A stretch of 64,000 nt of DNA from Pseudoxanthomonas sp. J35 (lineage in GTDB: Bacteria; Pseudomonadota; Gammaproteobacteria; Xanthomonadales; Xanthomonadaceae), in NCBI RefSeq assembly GCF_000513995.1, contig NZ_AZVB01000007.1, positions 62,001-126,000 of the forward strand. The letters run 5' to 3'. Position numbers and translations under genes: made by a program. The notes under the pieces were generated by a model that was not told where the DNA came from, did no database searches, and saw only the letters and a list, made by a program, of their open reading frames with translations. The first letter of the stretch is position 1. The number at the start of each line of letters is the position of its first letter. This document shows, piece after piece, positions 1 through 8,653 of this stretch.

Positions 1-572
1 GTGATTCCCTGGTCGGCATCGTCCACCACCACCGCCAGCTGGTAGGCCCAGCAGCCGTCGGCGCGCAGGAGGACGAAGTCGCCGACTTCGGCGGCGACAT
101 CCTGCACCACCGGGCCCTGCAGTCCGTCCTCGAACGCGACCACGCTGCCGTCCGGCACGCGCAGGCGCCAGGCCGGCGTGCGCCGCGAGGCCGGGCCGAC
201 GCACCGGCGGTGGATGCCGGACTGCGCGGCCAGTTCGCTGCGGCTGCAGGCGCAGGGGAAGGCGAGGCCGGCTTCGACCAGGCGGTCCAGCGCGGCGCGA
301 TACAGCGGGTGGCGTTCGCTCTGCCGTACCGGCGGCCGGTCCGCGACCAGGCCGAACGCGGACAGTGCCGCCAGCTGCGCGTCGGCGGCACCGGGCACTT
401 CGCGTGGCGGGTCGATGTCCTCGATGCGCACCAGCCACTCGCCCCCGGCTGCGCGCGCCAGCAGCCAGCTGCCGAAGGCCGCCAGCAGGGAGCCTGCGTG
501 CAGCGGCCCGGTGGGCGAGGGCGCGAAACGGCCGCGGTACGGCGCCGATGGCGTGGTGGCAGGGGACGTCAT
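1..572 (-). CDS. gluQ: Glutamyl-Q tRNA(Asp) synthetase, 3' end outside window
   Basis: Partial gene reading off the left edge; about 190 residues are visible from an ATG at 570-572. The N-terminus carries the class I synthetase HIGH-type motif [15 protein letters not shown] (about residues 15-29), and YQLAVVVDD lies near the visible end. Between them CAC followed by an HRRC cluster resembles the zinc site of GluQRS. GluQRS is a truncated GluRS-like enzyme that glutamylates queuosine at position 34 of tRNA-Asp and has no anticodon-binding domain. The lack of GluRS-type N-terminal extension and the short spacing favour GluQ over GltX, but the missing C-terminus prevents a length check. It is divergent from htpX across 93 bp. 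Confidence 0.85.
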   Translation of the reverse strand, partial: MTSPATTPSAPYRGRFAPSPTGPLHAGSLLAAFGSWLLARAAGGEWLVRIEDIDPPREVPGAADAQLAALSAFGLVADRPPVRQSERHPLYRAALDRLVEAGLAFPCACSRSELAAQSGIHRRCVGPASRRTPAWRLRVPDGSVVAFEDGLQGPVVQDVAAEVGDFVLLRADGCWAYQLAVVVDDADQGI

Positions 573-597
573 CGCTGCATGGTCGCGGCGCGCCGCC

Positions 598-627
598 CTT
601 GATATCAAGCCCGGCGATACCCATTAT
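598..627 (+). promoter_or_regulatory. Predicted sigma-32-type (heat-shock) promoter of htpX
   Basis: CTTGATA at 598-604 and ACCCATTA at 619-626 are separated by 14 bp. This fits the RpoH pattern CTTGAAA - 13 to 15 bp - CCCCATNT. The -35 element is half of a perfect 12-bp palindrome, CTTGATATCAAG (598-609). A sigma-70 reading (TTGATA - 17 bp - CATTAT) overlaps it. The predicted start near 632-635 leaves a leader of about 30 nt before the htpX GTG. Confidence 0.55.
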
Positions 628-665
628 CGACCGCGAAAACATCCAACTCCCGGAGACCCGTCGAA

Positions 666-1541
666 GTGTTCACCCGCATCGCGCTCTTCCTCGCCACCAA
701 CCTCGCCGTGCTGTTCCTGGTCGGCATCATCATGTCGGTCCTGGGCGTGCACCCGGGGCAGATGAGTGGGCTGCTGGTACTGGCCGCGGTATTCGGCTTC
801 GGCGGTTCCTTCATCTCGCTGCTGATGTCCAAGTGGATGGCCAAGCGTGCCACCGGCGCCCAGGTCATCACCCAGCCGCGCAACGAGACCGAGCGCTGGC
901 TGCTGGAGACCGTGCGTCGCCAGGCCCAGGCGGCCGGCATCGGCATGCCCGAGGTGGCCGTCTACGACGCGCCGGAGATCAACGCCTTCGCCACCGGCGC
1001 CAACCGCAACAACGCGCTGGTGGCCGTGTCCACCGGCCTGCTGCGCAACATGAACGCCGACGAGGCCGAAGCGGTGCTCGGCCACGAGGTGGCGCACATC
1101 GCCAACGGCGACATGGTGACCATGGCCTTGCTGCAGGGCGTGCTCAACACCTTCGTGATCGTGCTGGCGCGCGTGGTCGGTGGGGTGGTGGACAGCTACC
1201 TGTCCGGCAACCGCGAGGACCGCGGTCCGGGCCTGGCCTACTTCGCCATCGTGATGGTCCTGGAGATCGTGTTCGGCCTGTTCGCCACCATGATCGCCAT
1301 GTGGTTCTCGCGCCGGCGCGAGTTCCGCGCCGACGCCGGTGGCGCGCGCCTGGCCGGCCGGCACAAGATGATCGCCGCGCTGGAGCGGCTGGCCCTGAAC
1401 CAGGGGCAGAGCACATTGCCGGCCCAGGTCGCTGCGTTCGGTATCGCCGGCGGCATGGGCCAGGGCCTGCGCAGGCTGTTCATGAGCCATCCGCCGCTGT
1501 CCGAGCGCATCGCCGCGCTGCGCTCGGCCACGGTCGCCTGA
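666..1541 (+). CDS. htpX: Membrane zinc metalloprotease HtpX
   Basis: 291-residue M48B protease of the inner membrane, which in the family degrades misfolded membrane proteins together with FtsH. The zinc motif HEVAH is at residues 140-144, with the downstream third ligand Glu219 in EFRAD. Hydrophobic segments lie at about 4-25, 30-52, 155-180 and 190-212, the usual HtpX layout. The start is a GTG at 666 with GGAG at 652-655. The resulting N-terminus ([16 protein letters not shown]) matches the family start, so an internal ATG is unlikely. A heat-shock-like promoter precedes it and an intrinsic terminator follows, so it is probably monocistronic. Confidence 0.96.
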   Translation: MFTRIALFLATNLAVLFLVGIIMSVLGVHPGQMSGLLVLAAVFGFGGSFISLLMSKWMAKRATGAQVITQPRNETERWLLETVRRQAQAAGIGMPEVAVYDAPEINAFATGANRNNALVAVSTGLLRNMNADEAEAVLGHEVAHIANGDMVTMALLQGVLNTFVIVLARVVGGVVDSYLSGNREDRGPGLAYFAIVMVLEIVFGLFATMIAMWFSRRREFRADAGGARLAGRHKMIAALERLALNQGQSTLPAQVAAFGIAGGMGQGLRRLFMSHPPLSERIAALRSATVA

Positions 1542-1566
1542 CCGGCCACGGTTCGCCTGCATACGG

Positions 1567-1598
1567 AACGGCCCCGCAGTGCGGGGCCGTTTCCTTTT
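1567..1598 (+). terminator. Intrinsic terminator after htpX
   Basis: Perfect 11-bp stem AACGGCCCCGC / GCGGGGCCGTT (1567-1577 with 1581-1591) and a 3-nt loop. It is followed by a pyrimidine-rich tail with TTTT at 1595-1598. The reverse strand could also use it for the convergent MliC-like gene. Confidence 0.8.
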
Positions 1599-1613
1599 CG
1601 CCCCGGGGAGGGA

Positions 1614-2069
1614 TCAGGGGGTGGCGTTGGCGCCGATCTCGCCGCACTCGCGTGCCGGCGTGCCGGACAGGGTGAGGGTGGCGCTCGGGCCCTTGGTCCA
1701 GAACTCGTTGCCGTTGGTGTCCGCATAGCGCGCGCCGGAGGCGGCCACTTCCTGCGGCAGCACCACCTCGCCGCGGTCGTGGACCACGGTGACCGTCTGC
1801 GCCGCGTTGTCGAAGCGCACGGCCACGCGCTGGTCGTCGCACTGCCAGTGGGTGTTGACCACCGCGGTCGCTTCGGCCGTGGCGCCCGGCGGCGGCGCAG
1901 CCGGGTCCAGGGTCGCTTCGCCAGCGGCAGGCTGCGGTGCGGCGTCCTGGGCGCTGGTGGCGGTGGTTCCGGCGGACGTGGCTTCGGACGTATCGGGGCG
2001 GCAGGCGGCCAGCAGCAGTACCGCCAGTCCGCCGGCGACCAGGCCGGTGCCTTGCAGCATCTTCCTCAT
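1614..2069 (-). CDS. MliC-like (C-type lysozyme inhibitor) lipoprotein
   Basis: 151 residues. A lipoprotein signal with lipobox LLAAC (Cys near residue 23) is followed by a Thr/Ala/Pro-rich linker. The C-terminal domain starts at about residue 73 with HWQCDDQRVAVRF and ends with ASGARYADTNGNEFWTKG and a second Cys (ARECGEIG). That domain is the MliC/COG3895 pattern: W..C near the start, the SGARY..FWTKG block and a disulfide-forming C-terminal Cys. MliC proteins sit in the outer membrane and bind the active site of c-type lysozyme. The ATG overlaps the TGA of the upstream PfpI gene by 4 bp, which implies translational coupling. Confidence 0.8.
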   Translation of the reverse strand: MRKMLQGTGLVAGGLAVLLLAACRPDTSEATSAGTTATSAQDAAPQPAAGEATLDPAAPPPGATAEATAVVNTHWQCDDQRVAVRFDNAAQTVTVVHDRGEVVLPQEVAASGARYADTNGNEFWTKGPSATLTLSGTPARECGEIGANATP

Positions 2070-2632
2070 GCGGCGGCCTCCTGGCCGGCGTGGCGGCCCT
2101 CGGCGATTTCCTCGACCAGCTTGGCGCAGAACGCCGGCAGGTCCTTGGGCGTGCGGCTGGTGACCAGGCCCTGGTCGACGACGACCTCGCGGTCGACCCA
2201 GCGGGCGCCCGCGTTCTCCAGGTCGCGCTGGATGTTCGCCACCGAGGTCAGCTCGCGATCCTCGACCACGCCGGCGTTCACCAGCACCCACGGACCGTGG
2301 CAGATCGCGCCGACCGGCTTGCCGGCCTCGAAGAAGGCGCGGGTGAAGCGGATCGCGTCGTCGTCGTTGCGCAGCGCGTCGGGATTGAACAGGCCGCCGG
2401 GGATGACCAGGGCGTCGTAGTCGCCGGCGCTGGCGTCGGAAACCTTGCGGTCGACCTTGACGCTCTCGCCCTTGTCGAAGTGGCGCATGCCCTGGATCGT
2501 GCCGCTGCCCGGGGATACCACGTCGACCTCGGCGCCGTGTTCGCGCAAAGCGCGCAGCGGTTCGAGCAGTTCGGATTCCTCGAAGCCGTCGGTGGCGAGG
2601 ATGGCGACGCGTTTCCCGGTGAGATGGCTCAT
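2066..2632 (-). CDS. PfpI/DJ-1 family protein (type 1 glutamine amidotransferase-like)
   Basis: 188 residues from ATG 2632, which has AGGA upstream; the frame is open further 5' but without family sequence. A Rossmann-like start VAILATDGFEESEL precedes the nucleophile elbow AICHGPW with Cys111-His112 and the acidic residue near Glu18. These mark the PfpI/YhbO/DJ-1 superfamily. Members are reported as proteases, chaperones or glyoxalase/deglycase-type stress proteins, and the sequence alone does not decide the activity. The gene lies in a minus-strand run behind the EEP hydrolase (102 bp gap) and is coupled to the MliC-like gene through an ATGA overlap. Confidence 0.9.
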   Translation of the reverse strand: MSHLTGKRVAILATDGFEESELLEPLRALREHGAEVDVVSPGSGTIQGMRHFDKGESVKVDRKVSDASAGDYDALVIPGGLFNPDALRNDDDAIRFTRAFFEAGKPVGAICHGPWVLVNAGVVEDRELTSVANIQRDLENAGARWVDREVVVDQGLVTSRTPKDLPAFCAKLVEEIAEGRHAGQEAAA

Positions 2633-2734
2633 CGTGCGGTTCCTGTCGGATCGAAGGGGAACCGGCATCCTCGCGTCCGGCGCGCACGCATCGCGCGAAG
2701 GGCGCGTGTGCGAAACATTAAACCGCGGCGCGGG

Positions 2735-3616
2735 TCACGGCGTTGGCGCTTCGCCCGCGCCGCCGCTGAAGCGGACGCGGACCAGCAGGCCGCGATGGTC
2801 CGAGGCCCAGGTGCCTTGGGCGTCGGGTTCGGTGAACAGCAGGCGCGCTTCCAGCGGCTTCAGCCGGCCCGCTTCCACGAACACGTGGTCGACCCGCGCC
2901 GGCACGGTGAAGTAGGCGGGATTGAGCGTGGTGGCTTCGGCGAGCGGGACGTATGGATGCAGTGCGGTCCAGGCATCGATCCAGCGTCCGCGCAGCGGTT
3001 GCAGTTCCGGGGCGTCGGCCTCGGCGTTGAAGTCGCCGGCGATGATCGACGGCGCGCCGGCGGAGGTCGCCTCGATATAGGCCAGCAGGTCGGCCAGCTG
3101 GCGGGCGCGGGTCTCCGCACCATCGGGCGCCCAGTACAGGTGGGTGACGTAGAGGTTGAGCGGCCGTCCACCGGCCAGCACCCGCACGAAGCCGGCGGTG
3201 CGGTGGTCCTCCAGCGGATGCAGCAGGGTCTCGCCGAGCTCCAGCGGCGCCTGCCGGGTGAGCAGGGCGTTGCCGTAGCGGCGCGACTGGCTGGGCGGGT
3301 CGGTGGTGACGAAGTGCCAGTCGTAGCCCAGTTCGGTGGCCAGCCACGCGGCCTGGTTGGGCAGGTCGTCGTGCTGCAGCACCTCCTGCAGCGCGATCGC
3401 GTCCGGCTGCAGGCGGCGCAGCCTGGCCACGATCTGTTCGCGCCGCCGCGGCCAGTCGTCGCGGTCGTGGTACAGATTGAGGGTGACGAGTGTGAACTCC
3501 GGCGCCGCGTGCGCGGCACCCGCGCCGTCGTCGTCAGCATCCGTCGGCGCCGCGCCTCCCGTCAGGCCGATGCAGAGCAGCAGGCAGGCGAGGAAGCGGG
3601 GCAGGGCGGCGTTCAT
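2735..3616 (-). CDS. Exported endonuclease/exonuclease/phosphatase (EEP) family hydrolase
   Basis: 293 residues. The N-terminus (FLACLLLCIGLTGGAA) looks like a cleavable signal peptide. The EEP fold motifs appear in order: TLNLYHD, ALQEVLQHDD (metal-binding Glu), VTHLYW, IIAGDFNAE and a C-terminal ASDHRGLLVRV. These residues coordinate a divalent metal for phosphodiester or phosphomonoester cleavage. The substrate could be nucleic acid, sphingomyelin-like lipid or inositol phosphate and cannot be told from the sequence. The start codon lies 6 bp after the stop of the carboxypeptidase gene, so the two are almost certainly cotranscribed. Confidence 0.88.
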   Translation of the reverse strand: MNAALPRFLACLLLCIGLTGGAAPTDADDDGAGAAHAAPEFTLVTLNLYHDRDDWPRRREQIVARLRRLQPDAIALQEVLQHDDLPNQAAWLATELGYDWHFVTTDPPSQSRRYGNALLTRQAPLELGETLLHPLEDHRTAGFVRVLAGGRPLNLYVTHLYWAPDGAETRARQLADLLAYIEATSAGAPSIIAGDFNAEADAPELQPLRGRWIDAWTALHPYVPLAEATTLNPAYFTVPARVDHVFVEAGRLKPLEARLLFTEPDAQGTWASDHRGLLVRVRFSGGAGEAPTP

Positions 3617-3622
3617 GGCGGC

Positions 3623-5431
3623 TCAGCGGTGCGGCGGGGGCTGGTCGAGGCGCAGCACGGGATACAGGCCGTAGCGTTCGTCCCAGGCCGGATGGCGCCG
3701 GTAGAAGAAATCCAGGCGCGCATCCGGATCGGCGGCGAACCCCGGGTCCGAGGCCAGGCGCTGGCGGAATTCTTCGCGCAGGACCGGGTCGGCGTCCAGC
3801 ATCTGCCGGGCGACCTCTTCGGCCACGTACGGCTCCATGTATTCCTTGCGCTCGAAGGCGTTGTTGAACCCGCCCCAGGCGGCGAGCGAATCCGGCGCCT
3901 GCGGTTCGAGCAGGGCCAGCACCAGTCGCGCCAGCGGCTGGCCTGCGGGCACGTACAGCGCACCGGCGCCGATGTCGCGGGTTTCCGGCTGCCACTGGCC
4001 CTGCACGGCGAGGCGCTGGCGGCCTTCCACGGGGCGCGCGGCGAAGTCCGGCGATTCGCTGCGGAAGGCCTGCACCGGCGCGGCCGGCCAGGCCTGGTCC
4101 AGGCGCCGGTAGGACACGCCATGCGCATCGAGCGCCGGACGCACGAAATCGACCCACGCCGGCGGCACGAGGTAGCCGGCGCGCGGCGCGGTCGCGGTCA
4201 GTGCCGGCACCACGTGGTCGCGCAGCGGCAGGCGCCAGACCTGCGGGGTGGTCTCGTCGTAGCGCGTCATCAGCGCGCCGGAGACCTCCGACGGCGTGCG
4301 CGTATAGGCGTAGCCGCGGAACTCGACCGTGCGCGCCTCGTCGGTGGCCTTCCACGCCAGTGGTTCGACCTTTCCGGGCAGGCGCGCGGCGCGGGCGTCC
4401 GCCTCGCTGGCGATGCGGCGCCACTTCGCGCCCTCGCGGGCCATGTGTTCCAGCACCGACACCACCGCGTTGCGGGTGGCGCGCACGCGTTCGGGATACG
4501 GCTTCCACGAGTGCGTCTCGACCAGCATGCCCAGGCGGTTGCGCAGCAGGAAATAGCCGTGCGAGAAGCGCGGCGGGGCCACGCCGTCCTCGAAGCCGGA
4601 GGCCGGATCGTCCTGGACCACGAACTCCGGGTAGAACACCAGCGGCAGCGAGCCAGCCTTCGCCAGGTCGGCGGCCACGCCGTCGCGCCAGGCGCGGCCG
4701 ACCTCGCGCAGGGCCTCGTCGCCGGCATGCAGCGGTTCGACCTGGAAGGAGATGTCGTGCTCGAACTGGGCGCCGTCGGTGGCGTGCAGGTCGACCATGG
4801 CCAGCGGGTCCCATGCCTGGACCAGGTGCAGCATCGCCCGCATTTCCGGCGAATCGGCCTTCACGTAGTCGCGGTTGAGGTTGAAGTTCTGCGCGGTGGT
4901 GCGCCAGCCCATTTCCTCCGGGCCGCGCTGGTTGGGACGGTTCCAGCGGCCGAAGCGCTCGTGGCCGTCGACGTTGAACACCGGCACGAACAGCCACACC
5001 AGCTTGTCCAGCGCGCCGGGCGCGGCCCTGCCCTCGAGCACCTCGCGCAGGGCCAGGAAGCCGGCGTCCTTGCCGTCGGACTCGCCGGCGTGGATGCCGC
5101 CCTGTACCAGCACCACCGGCAGGTTGCGGCGGCGCGCCTCGGCCGGATCGAAAGCGCCGGTGGCGGTCACCACCAGCACGTGCATGGGCCGGCCCTCGGG
5201 CGTGGTGCCGAAGCTGCGCACGGCGACGCGGTCCGGCCAGCGCCCCTGGAAGGCGGCGGCCAGTTCCCCGACTTCCGCATAGCGGCCGGTCCGCTGGAAT
5301 CCGGAGCGCTCGGCGACGGTGGACAGCTCCCCGGCCGCGGCCGGGGAGGTGCTGGCCGCGACGGGGGCGAGCGCGGTCAGCGCGGCCAGCGGGACGGACA
5401 GGAGGCGGAGCCAGGTGGCGCGCGAAGGCAT
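3623..5431 (-). CDS. Exported M14 family zinc carboxypeptidase
   Basis: 602 residues from ATG 5431; a TTG 27 bp upstream is possible but spoils the signal peptide. A signal sequence (WLRLLSVPLAALTALAPVAA) leads into an M14 catalytic domain. Zinc ligands are His114 and Glu117 in GGIHAGESDGKD and His216 in VDLHATDG. Substrate-binding Asn-Arg is in FNLNRDY and the catalytic Glu305 is in LVETHSWKPY. The C-terminal 250 residues are an accessory region. It probably trims peptides in the periplasm. It heads the minus-strand run with the EEP hydrolase, PfpI and MliC-like genes, and its neighbour across a divergent spacer is a peptide transporter, which fits a peptide-scavenging role. Confidence 0.92.
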   Translation of the reverse strand: MPSRATWLRLLSVPLAALTALAPVAASTSPAAAGELSTVAERSGFQRTGRYAEVGELAAAFQGRWPDRVAVRSFGTTPEGRPMHVLVVTATGAFDPAEARRRNLPVVLVQGGIHAGESDGKDAGFLALREVLEGRAAPGALDKLVWLFVPVFNVDGHERFGRWNRPNQRGPEEMGWRTTAQNFNLNRDYVKADSPEMRAMLHLVQAWDPLAMVDLHATDGAQFEHDISFQVEPLHAGDEALREVGRAWRDGVAADLAKAGSLPLVFYPEFVVQDDPASGFEDGVAPPRFSHGYFLLRNRLGMLVETHSWKPYPERVRATRNAVVSVLEHMAREGAKWRRIASEADARAARLPGKVEPLAWKATDEARTVEFRGYAYTRTPSEVSGALMTRYDETTPQVWRLPLRDHVVPALTATAPRAGYLVPPAWVDFVRPALDAHGVSYRRLDQAWPAAPVQAFRSESPDFAARPVEGRQRLAVQGQWQPETRDIGAGALYVPAGQPLARLVLALLEPQAPDSLAAWGGFNNAFERKEYMEPYVAEEVARQMLDADPVLREEFRQRLASDPGFAADPDARLDFFYRRHPAWDERYGLYPVLRLDQPPPHR

Positions 5432-5574
5432 GGGGCAGGTGGGTCCGGCGATGGGCAAGCCGCCATGATGCCAGCGCGCCGGCGGCGGCCACGCCGGGCC
5501 GGGCTGCCCGCGGCCGGGTTCCGGTGCCCTTGCCGGATCGGGTACCCTCGGCTTCTTTTGCGACAGGCCCCGAG

Positions 5575-7140
5575 ATGACCGATACCGCCGCCGCCAAGGC
5601 GCGCATGCCCCGCCAGATCGCCAACATCATCGGCAGCGAGGCCTGCGAACGCTTCAGCTTCTACGGGATGCGCAACATCCTGGTGCAGTTCCTGATCACC
5701 TCGACCCTGCTGCAGCACATCATGGCCGGGCAGGAGCGGGAGCTGGCCGCCAAGGACCTGATGCACACCTTCATGATCGGTGTGTACTTCTTCCCCCTGC
5801 TGGGCGGCTACCTGGCCGACCGCTTCTTCGGCAAGTACAACACCATCCTCTGGTTCTCGCTGGTCTACTGCGCCGGCCACGCCTGCCTGGCGCTGTTCGA
5901 GGACAACCGCGCCGGCTTCTTCACCGGCCTGGCCCTGATCGCGCTGGGCGCCGGCGGCATCAAGCCGCTGGTGGCTTCGTTCATGGGCGACCAGTTCAAC
6001 CAGTCGAACAAGCACCTGGCGAAGATCGTCTTCGACGCCTTCTACTGGATCATCAACTTCGGCTCGCTGTTCGCCTCGCTGCTCATGCCCCTGTTCCTGA
6101 AGAACTTCGGGCCGGCGGTGGCGTTCGGCATTCCCGGCCTGCTGATGTTCGTGGCCACGTTCGTGTTCTGGCTGGGTCGCAAGCGCTATGTGATGCTGCC
6201 GCCGGCGCGCACCGAGGACCCGGACGCATTCTCGAAGGTGATCCGCACCGCGTTGCTGGCGCAGGCGCCGGGGCAGGGCCGGGGTGGCCTGTGGCTGGCG
6301 GTGGCCGGCGTGGTGCTGGCGGTCGCCTCGCTGGCGCTGGCGCCGTCGCTGGGCTTCGTGATCGCGCTGTGCGTGGCGCTGGTGGTGCTGCTGGCCGGCG
6401 TCGGCGGCGGTGCGTGGATGCAGCTGGAGCGCGCCCGCGGCGTGCACTCCGACGTGGCCGTGGACGGCGCGCGCAGCGTGCTGCGGGTGCTGGTGATCTT
6501 CGCCCTGACCACGCCGTTCTTCTCGCTGTTCGACCAGAAGGCCTCGACCTGGGTGATCCAGGGCAACGAGATGACCAAGCCGGAGTGGTTCGTGTCCTCG
6601 CAGATGCAGGCGTTGAACCCGGCCCTGGTGATGATCCTCATCCCGTTCAACAACCTGGTCCTGTACCCGGCGCTGCGCCGCTTCGGCTGGGAGCCGACCG
6701 CGCTGCGGCGGATGACCGCGGGCATCGCCTTCAGCGGCCTGTCCTGGATCGTGATCGGCGGCATCCAGGTGGTCATGGACGGTGGCGAGCCCATGTCCAT
6801 CGTCTGGCAGGTGCTGCCCTACGCGCTGCTGACCTTCGGCGAGGTGCTGGTATCGGCCACGGGCCTGGAGTTCGCCTACAGCCAGGCGCCGGCGGCGATG
6901 AAGGGCGTGGTCATGAGCTTCTGGAACCTGACCACGACCATCGGCAACCTGTGGGTGCTGCTGGCCAACGCGGCGGTGCGCAACGACACGGTGACCGGCA
7001 GCATCGCCGGGACCGGGCTGAGCACGACCGCGTTCCAGATGTTCTTCTTCGCGGCATTCGCCCTGGTGGCGGCGCTGGTGTTCGGGCTGTACGCGCGCAG
7101 CTACCGGATGGTCGACAACTACCGCCCGGCCGGAACCTGA
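5575..7140 (+). CDS. POT/PTR family proton-coupled oligopeptide transporter
   Basis: 521 residues from ATG 5575. The hallmark ExxERFxYYG-type motif is present as EACERFSFYGMR early in helix 1, and about 12-14 hydrophobic helices follow, as in the POT (PepT) family. These inner-membrane symporters take up di- and tripeptides with protons. The motif LGAGGIKPLVASFMGDQF is the second POT signature. The central loop AQAPGQGRGG separates the two halves. The gene is divergent from the exported M14 carboxypeptidase, so secreted proteolysis and peptide import may be linked. The next gene, a rhomboid, begins 8 bp downstream and is probably cotranscribed. Confidence 0.95.
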   Translation: MTDTAAAKARMPRQIANIIGSEACERFSFYGMRNILVQFLITSTLLQHIMAGQERELAAKDLMHTFMIGVYFFPLLGGYLADRFFGKYNTILWFSLVYCAGHACLALFEDNRAGFFTGLALIALGAGGIKPLVASFMGDQFNQSNKHLAKIVFDAFYWIINFGSLFASLLMPLFLKNFGPAVAFGIPGLLMFVATFVFWLGRKRYVMLPPARTEDPDAFSKVIRTALLAQAPGQGRGGLWLAVAGVVLAVASLALAPSLGFVIALCVALVVLLAGVGGGAWMQLERARGVHSDVAVDGARSVLRVLVIFALTTPFFSLFDQKASTWVIQGNEMTKPEWFVSSQMQALNPALVMILIPFNNLVLYPALRRFGWEPTALRRMTAGIAFSGLSWIVIGGIQVVMDGGEPMSIVWQVLPYALLTFGEVLVSATGLEFAYSQAPAAMKGVVMSFWNLTTTIGNLWVLLANAAVRNDTVTGSIAGTGLSTTAFQMFFFAAFALVAALVFGLYARSYRMVDNYRPAGT

Positions 7141-7148
7141 GGATCGCG

Positions 7149-7766
7149 ATGTCCAGCCCCATCACCCTGCTGCTGATCGCCGCCACCGCGCTGGTGTCGT
7201 GGCTGGCCTTCAACGACCGCCGCATCGTCGACCGGCTGGTCCTGTGGCCGCCGGCGGTGGCGCGCAAGCACGAGTACTGGCGGCTGGTCAGCTACGGCTT
7301 CCTGCACGCGGACTTCCCGCACCTGCTGTTCAACATGGTCACGCTGTTCTTCTTCGGCCGGCTGATCGAGCAGGTGATGCGGCAGCTGACCGGCAGCGTG
7401 CTGACCTATCCGCTGTTCTACCTGGCCGCGCTGGTGGTCTCGATCCTGCCCAGCTACCTGAAGAACCAGAAGAACCCGAACTACTTCAGCCTCGGCGCTT
7501 CCGGCGCGGTGTCGGCGGTGCTGTTCGCCTTCATCCTGATCCAGCCGTGGTCGCTGATCTTCGTGTTCTTCATCCCGGCGCCGGCGATCCTGTACGCGGT
7601 GTTCTACGTCGGCTACAGCATCTGGATGGACCGCAAGGGCGGCGACAACGTCAACCACAGCGCGCACCTGGCCGGCGCGGTGTTCGGCGTGATGTTCATG
7701 CTGGCGATGGAGCCGCGCCTGGTGAACGTGTTCCTCGGCCAGCTGCTCAACCCGAGCTTCCGCTGA
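7149..7766 (+). CDS. Rhomboid-family intramembrane serine protease
   Basis: 205 residues with about six hydrophobic segments. The catalytic Ser lies in SLGASGAVSAVLF (GASG motif) and the catalytic His in NHSAHLAGAVFGV. An LHADFPHLLFNM block after the first helix matches the conserved His-Asn region of rhomboids. Rhomboids cleave transmembrane substrates within the membrane. The substrate is unknown here. The start ATG 7149 is 8 bp downstream of the peptide transporter stop, which suggests a shared transcript. The sequence between residues 95 and 105 (LKNQKNPNY) forms the longer L1-type loop. Confidence 0.93.
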   Translation: MSSPITLLLIAATALVSWLAFNDRRIVDRLVLWPPAVARKHEYWRLVSYGFLHADFPHLLFNMVTLFFFGRLIEQVMRQLTGSVLTYPLFYLAALVVSILPSYLKNQKNPNYFSLGASGAVSAVLFAFILIQPWSLIFVFFIPAPAILYAVFYVGYSIWMDRKGGDNVNHSAHLAGAVFGVMFMLAMEPRLVNVFLGQLLNPSFR

Positions 7767-7836
7767 GCCGGTGCGCTCACCCGGCGTGAATGCCGGGCAT
7801 GACACCGTCGCCTCCGTCCGACAGACGGAGGTGGAG

Positions 7837-8562
7837 ATGGCAACCCGCACGGCACGGAAAACCGGCTCCCGCAGGGCGACGAAGAAGACGGCGGCGAAGC
7901 AGGCGGCCGGGAAAAGCGCGAAGAGAACCGCGAAGAAGGCTGCAGGGGCCGCCACCCGCAAGACCGCGGCAGCGAAGACCGCAGCAAGAAAGGCGACCGG
8001 CAAGGTCGCGGCGAAGAAGGCACCGGCCAGGAAAGCGGCGGCAAAGAAAGCGCCTGCGAAGAAGGCCGTCCGCAAGGCAGCGAAGAAGGCCGCGCCACGC
8101 AAGGTGGCGGCGAAGAAGGCGACGGCGCGCAAGGCGGTGGCGAAGAAAGCCGTCGCCCGGAAGGCCGCGGAGAAGGCACCGCGCAAGGTCGCCAGAGCCC
8201 CCGCAGCCAGGAAGGGCGCTTCCGGGAGGACACCCGGCGCAGACGAAGCGAAGTCGCCCGCCCGTTCCCGCCGCAGCCCGACCGAGGCGCCCTCCGTACC
8301 GGCGGGCGCGCCGACGCCGGAAGACGCGCTGGCCCATACCCGGGAACTGCTGGAGGCCAGGCAGGAGCAGGCGAAGCAGACGCCGCCGTGGCGGCGGCTC
8401 GAGGATCCCCATGGCGGGCAGGATCCCGGCGCCGGGCAGGCCGGCACCGCCGATCCGGCGAAGCTGCAGGAACTGCATGCGGGGGAAGCGCGGCTGCGGG
8501 CCACCCAGGGCAGCGCCGGTACCCAGGACCGGCGCAACCAGCGCAAGCGCGACCGCCGCTGA
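7837..8562 (+). CDS. Histone H1-like Lys/Ala-rich DNA-binding protein
   Basis: 241 residues from ATG 7837, preceded by a strong GGAGGTGGAG (7827-7836). Residues 1 to about 135 are almost entirely Ala, Lys, Arg and Thr in degenerate AAKKA / ARKA steps, like eukaryotic H1 tails and bacterial AlgP/Hc1-type proteins. The last 100 residues are different: mixed charge, Pro/Gly-rich, with an amphipathic segment (PEDALAHTRELLEARQEQAK) and a short basic C-terminus (RNQRKRDRR). The basic part probably binds DNA non-specifically and the tail may interact with protein. The coding repeats make the gene prone to length variation between strains. Confidence 0.85.
   Translation: MATRTARKTGSRRATKKTAAKQAAGKSAKRTAKKAAGAATRKTAAAKTAARKATGKVAAKKAPARKAAAKKAPAKKAVRKAAKKAAPRKVAAKKATARKAVAKKAVARKAAEKAPRKVARAPAARKGASGRTPGADEAKSPARSRRSPTEAPSVPAGAPTPEDALAHTRELLEARQEQAKQTPPWRRLEDPHGGQDPGAGQAGTADPAKLQELHAGEARLRATQGSAGTQDRRNQRKRDRR
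7850..8205 (+). repeat. Degenerate coding repeat in the histone-like gene
   Basis: Short steps built from GCGAAGAAGG / GCAAGGCGG recur throughout this stretch and encode the (A)AKKA(x) pattern. Copies differ by substitutions and are not in strict tandem register. Slippage or recombination could change the length without breaking the frame. Confidence 0.75.
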
Positions 8563-8572
8563 TGGCGCCGGG

Positions 8573-8606
8573 AAAAAAACAGCCCCGCCCGATGGGCGGG
8601 GCTGTG
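8573..8606 (-). terminator. Intrinsic terminator, best on the minus strand
   Basis: Stem ACAGCCCCGCCC... closes as CAGCCCCGCCC / GGGCGGGGCTG (8580-8590 with 8595-8605). A run of seven A (8573-8579) on the 5' side becomes a U-tract on the minus strand. It fits the end of the small gene at 8654-8830 and may also stop transcription from the histone-like gene. Confidence 0.8.
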
Positions 8607-8653
8607 GGACGGGCCGCCCCCTCCTGCGCCCGTCTCCCCCTGGAATCGAGGGA

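Noticed and set aside
1937-5578. Very long open frame on the plus strand, over 1,200 codons
   Set aside because: It runs antisense to PfpI, EEP and M14 genes and shows His/Arg/Val-rich composition typical of the shadow frame in GC-rich DNA. No ribosome site, no family sequence.
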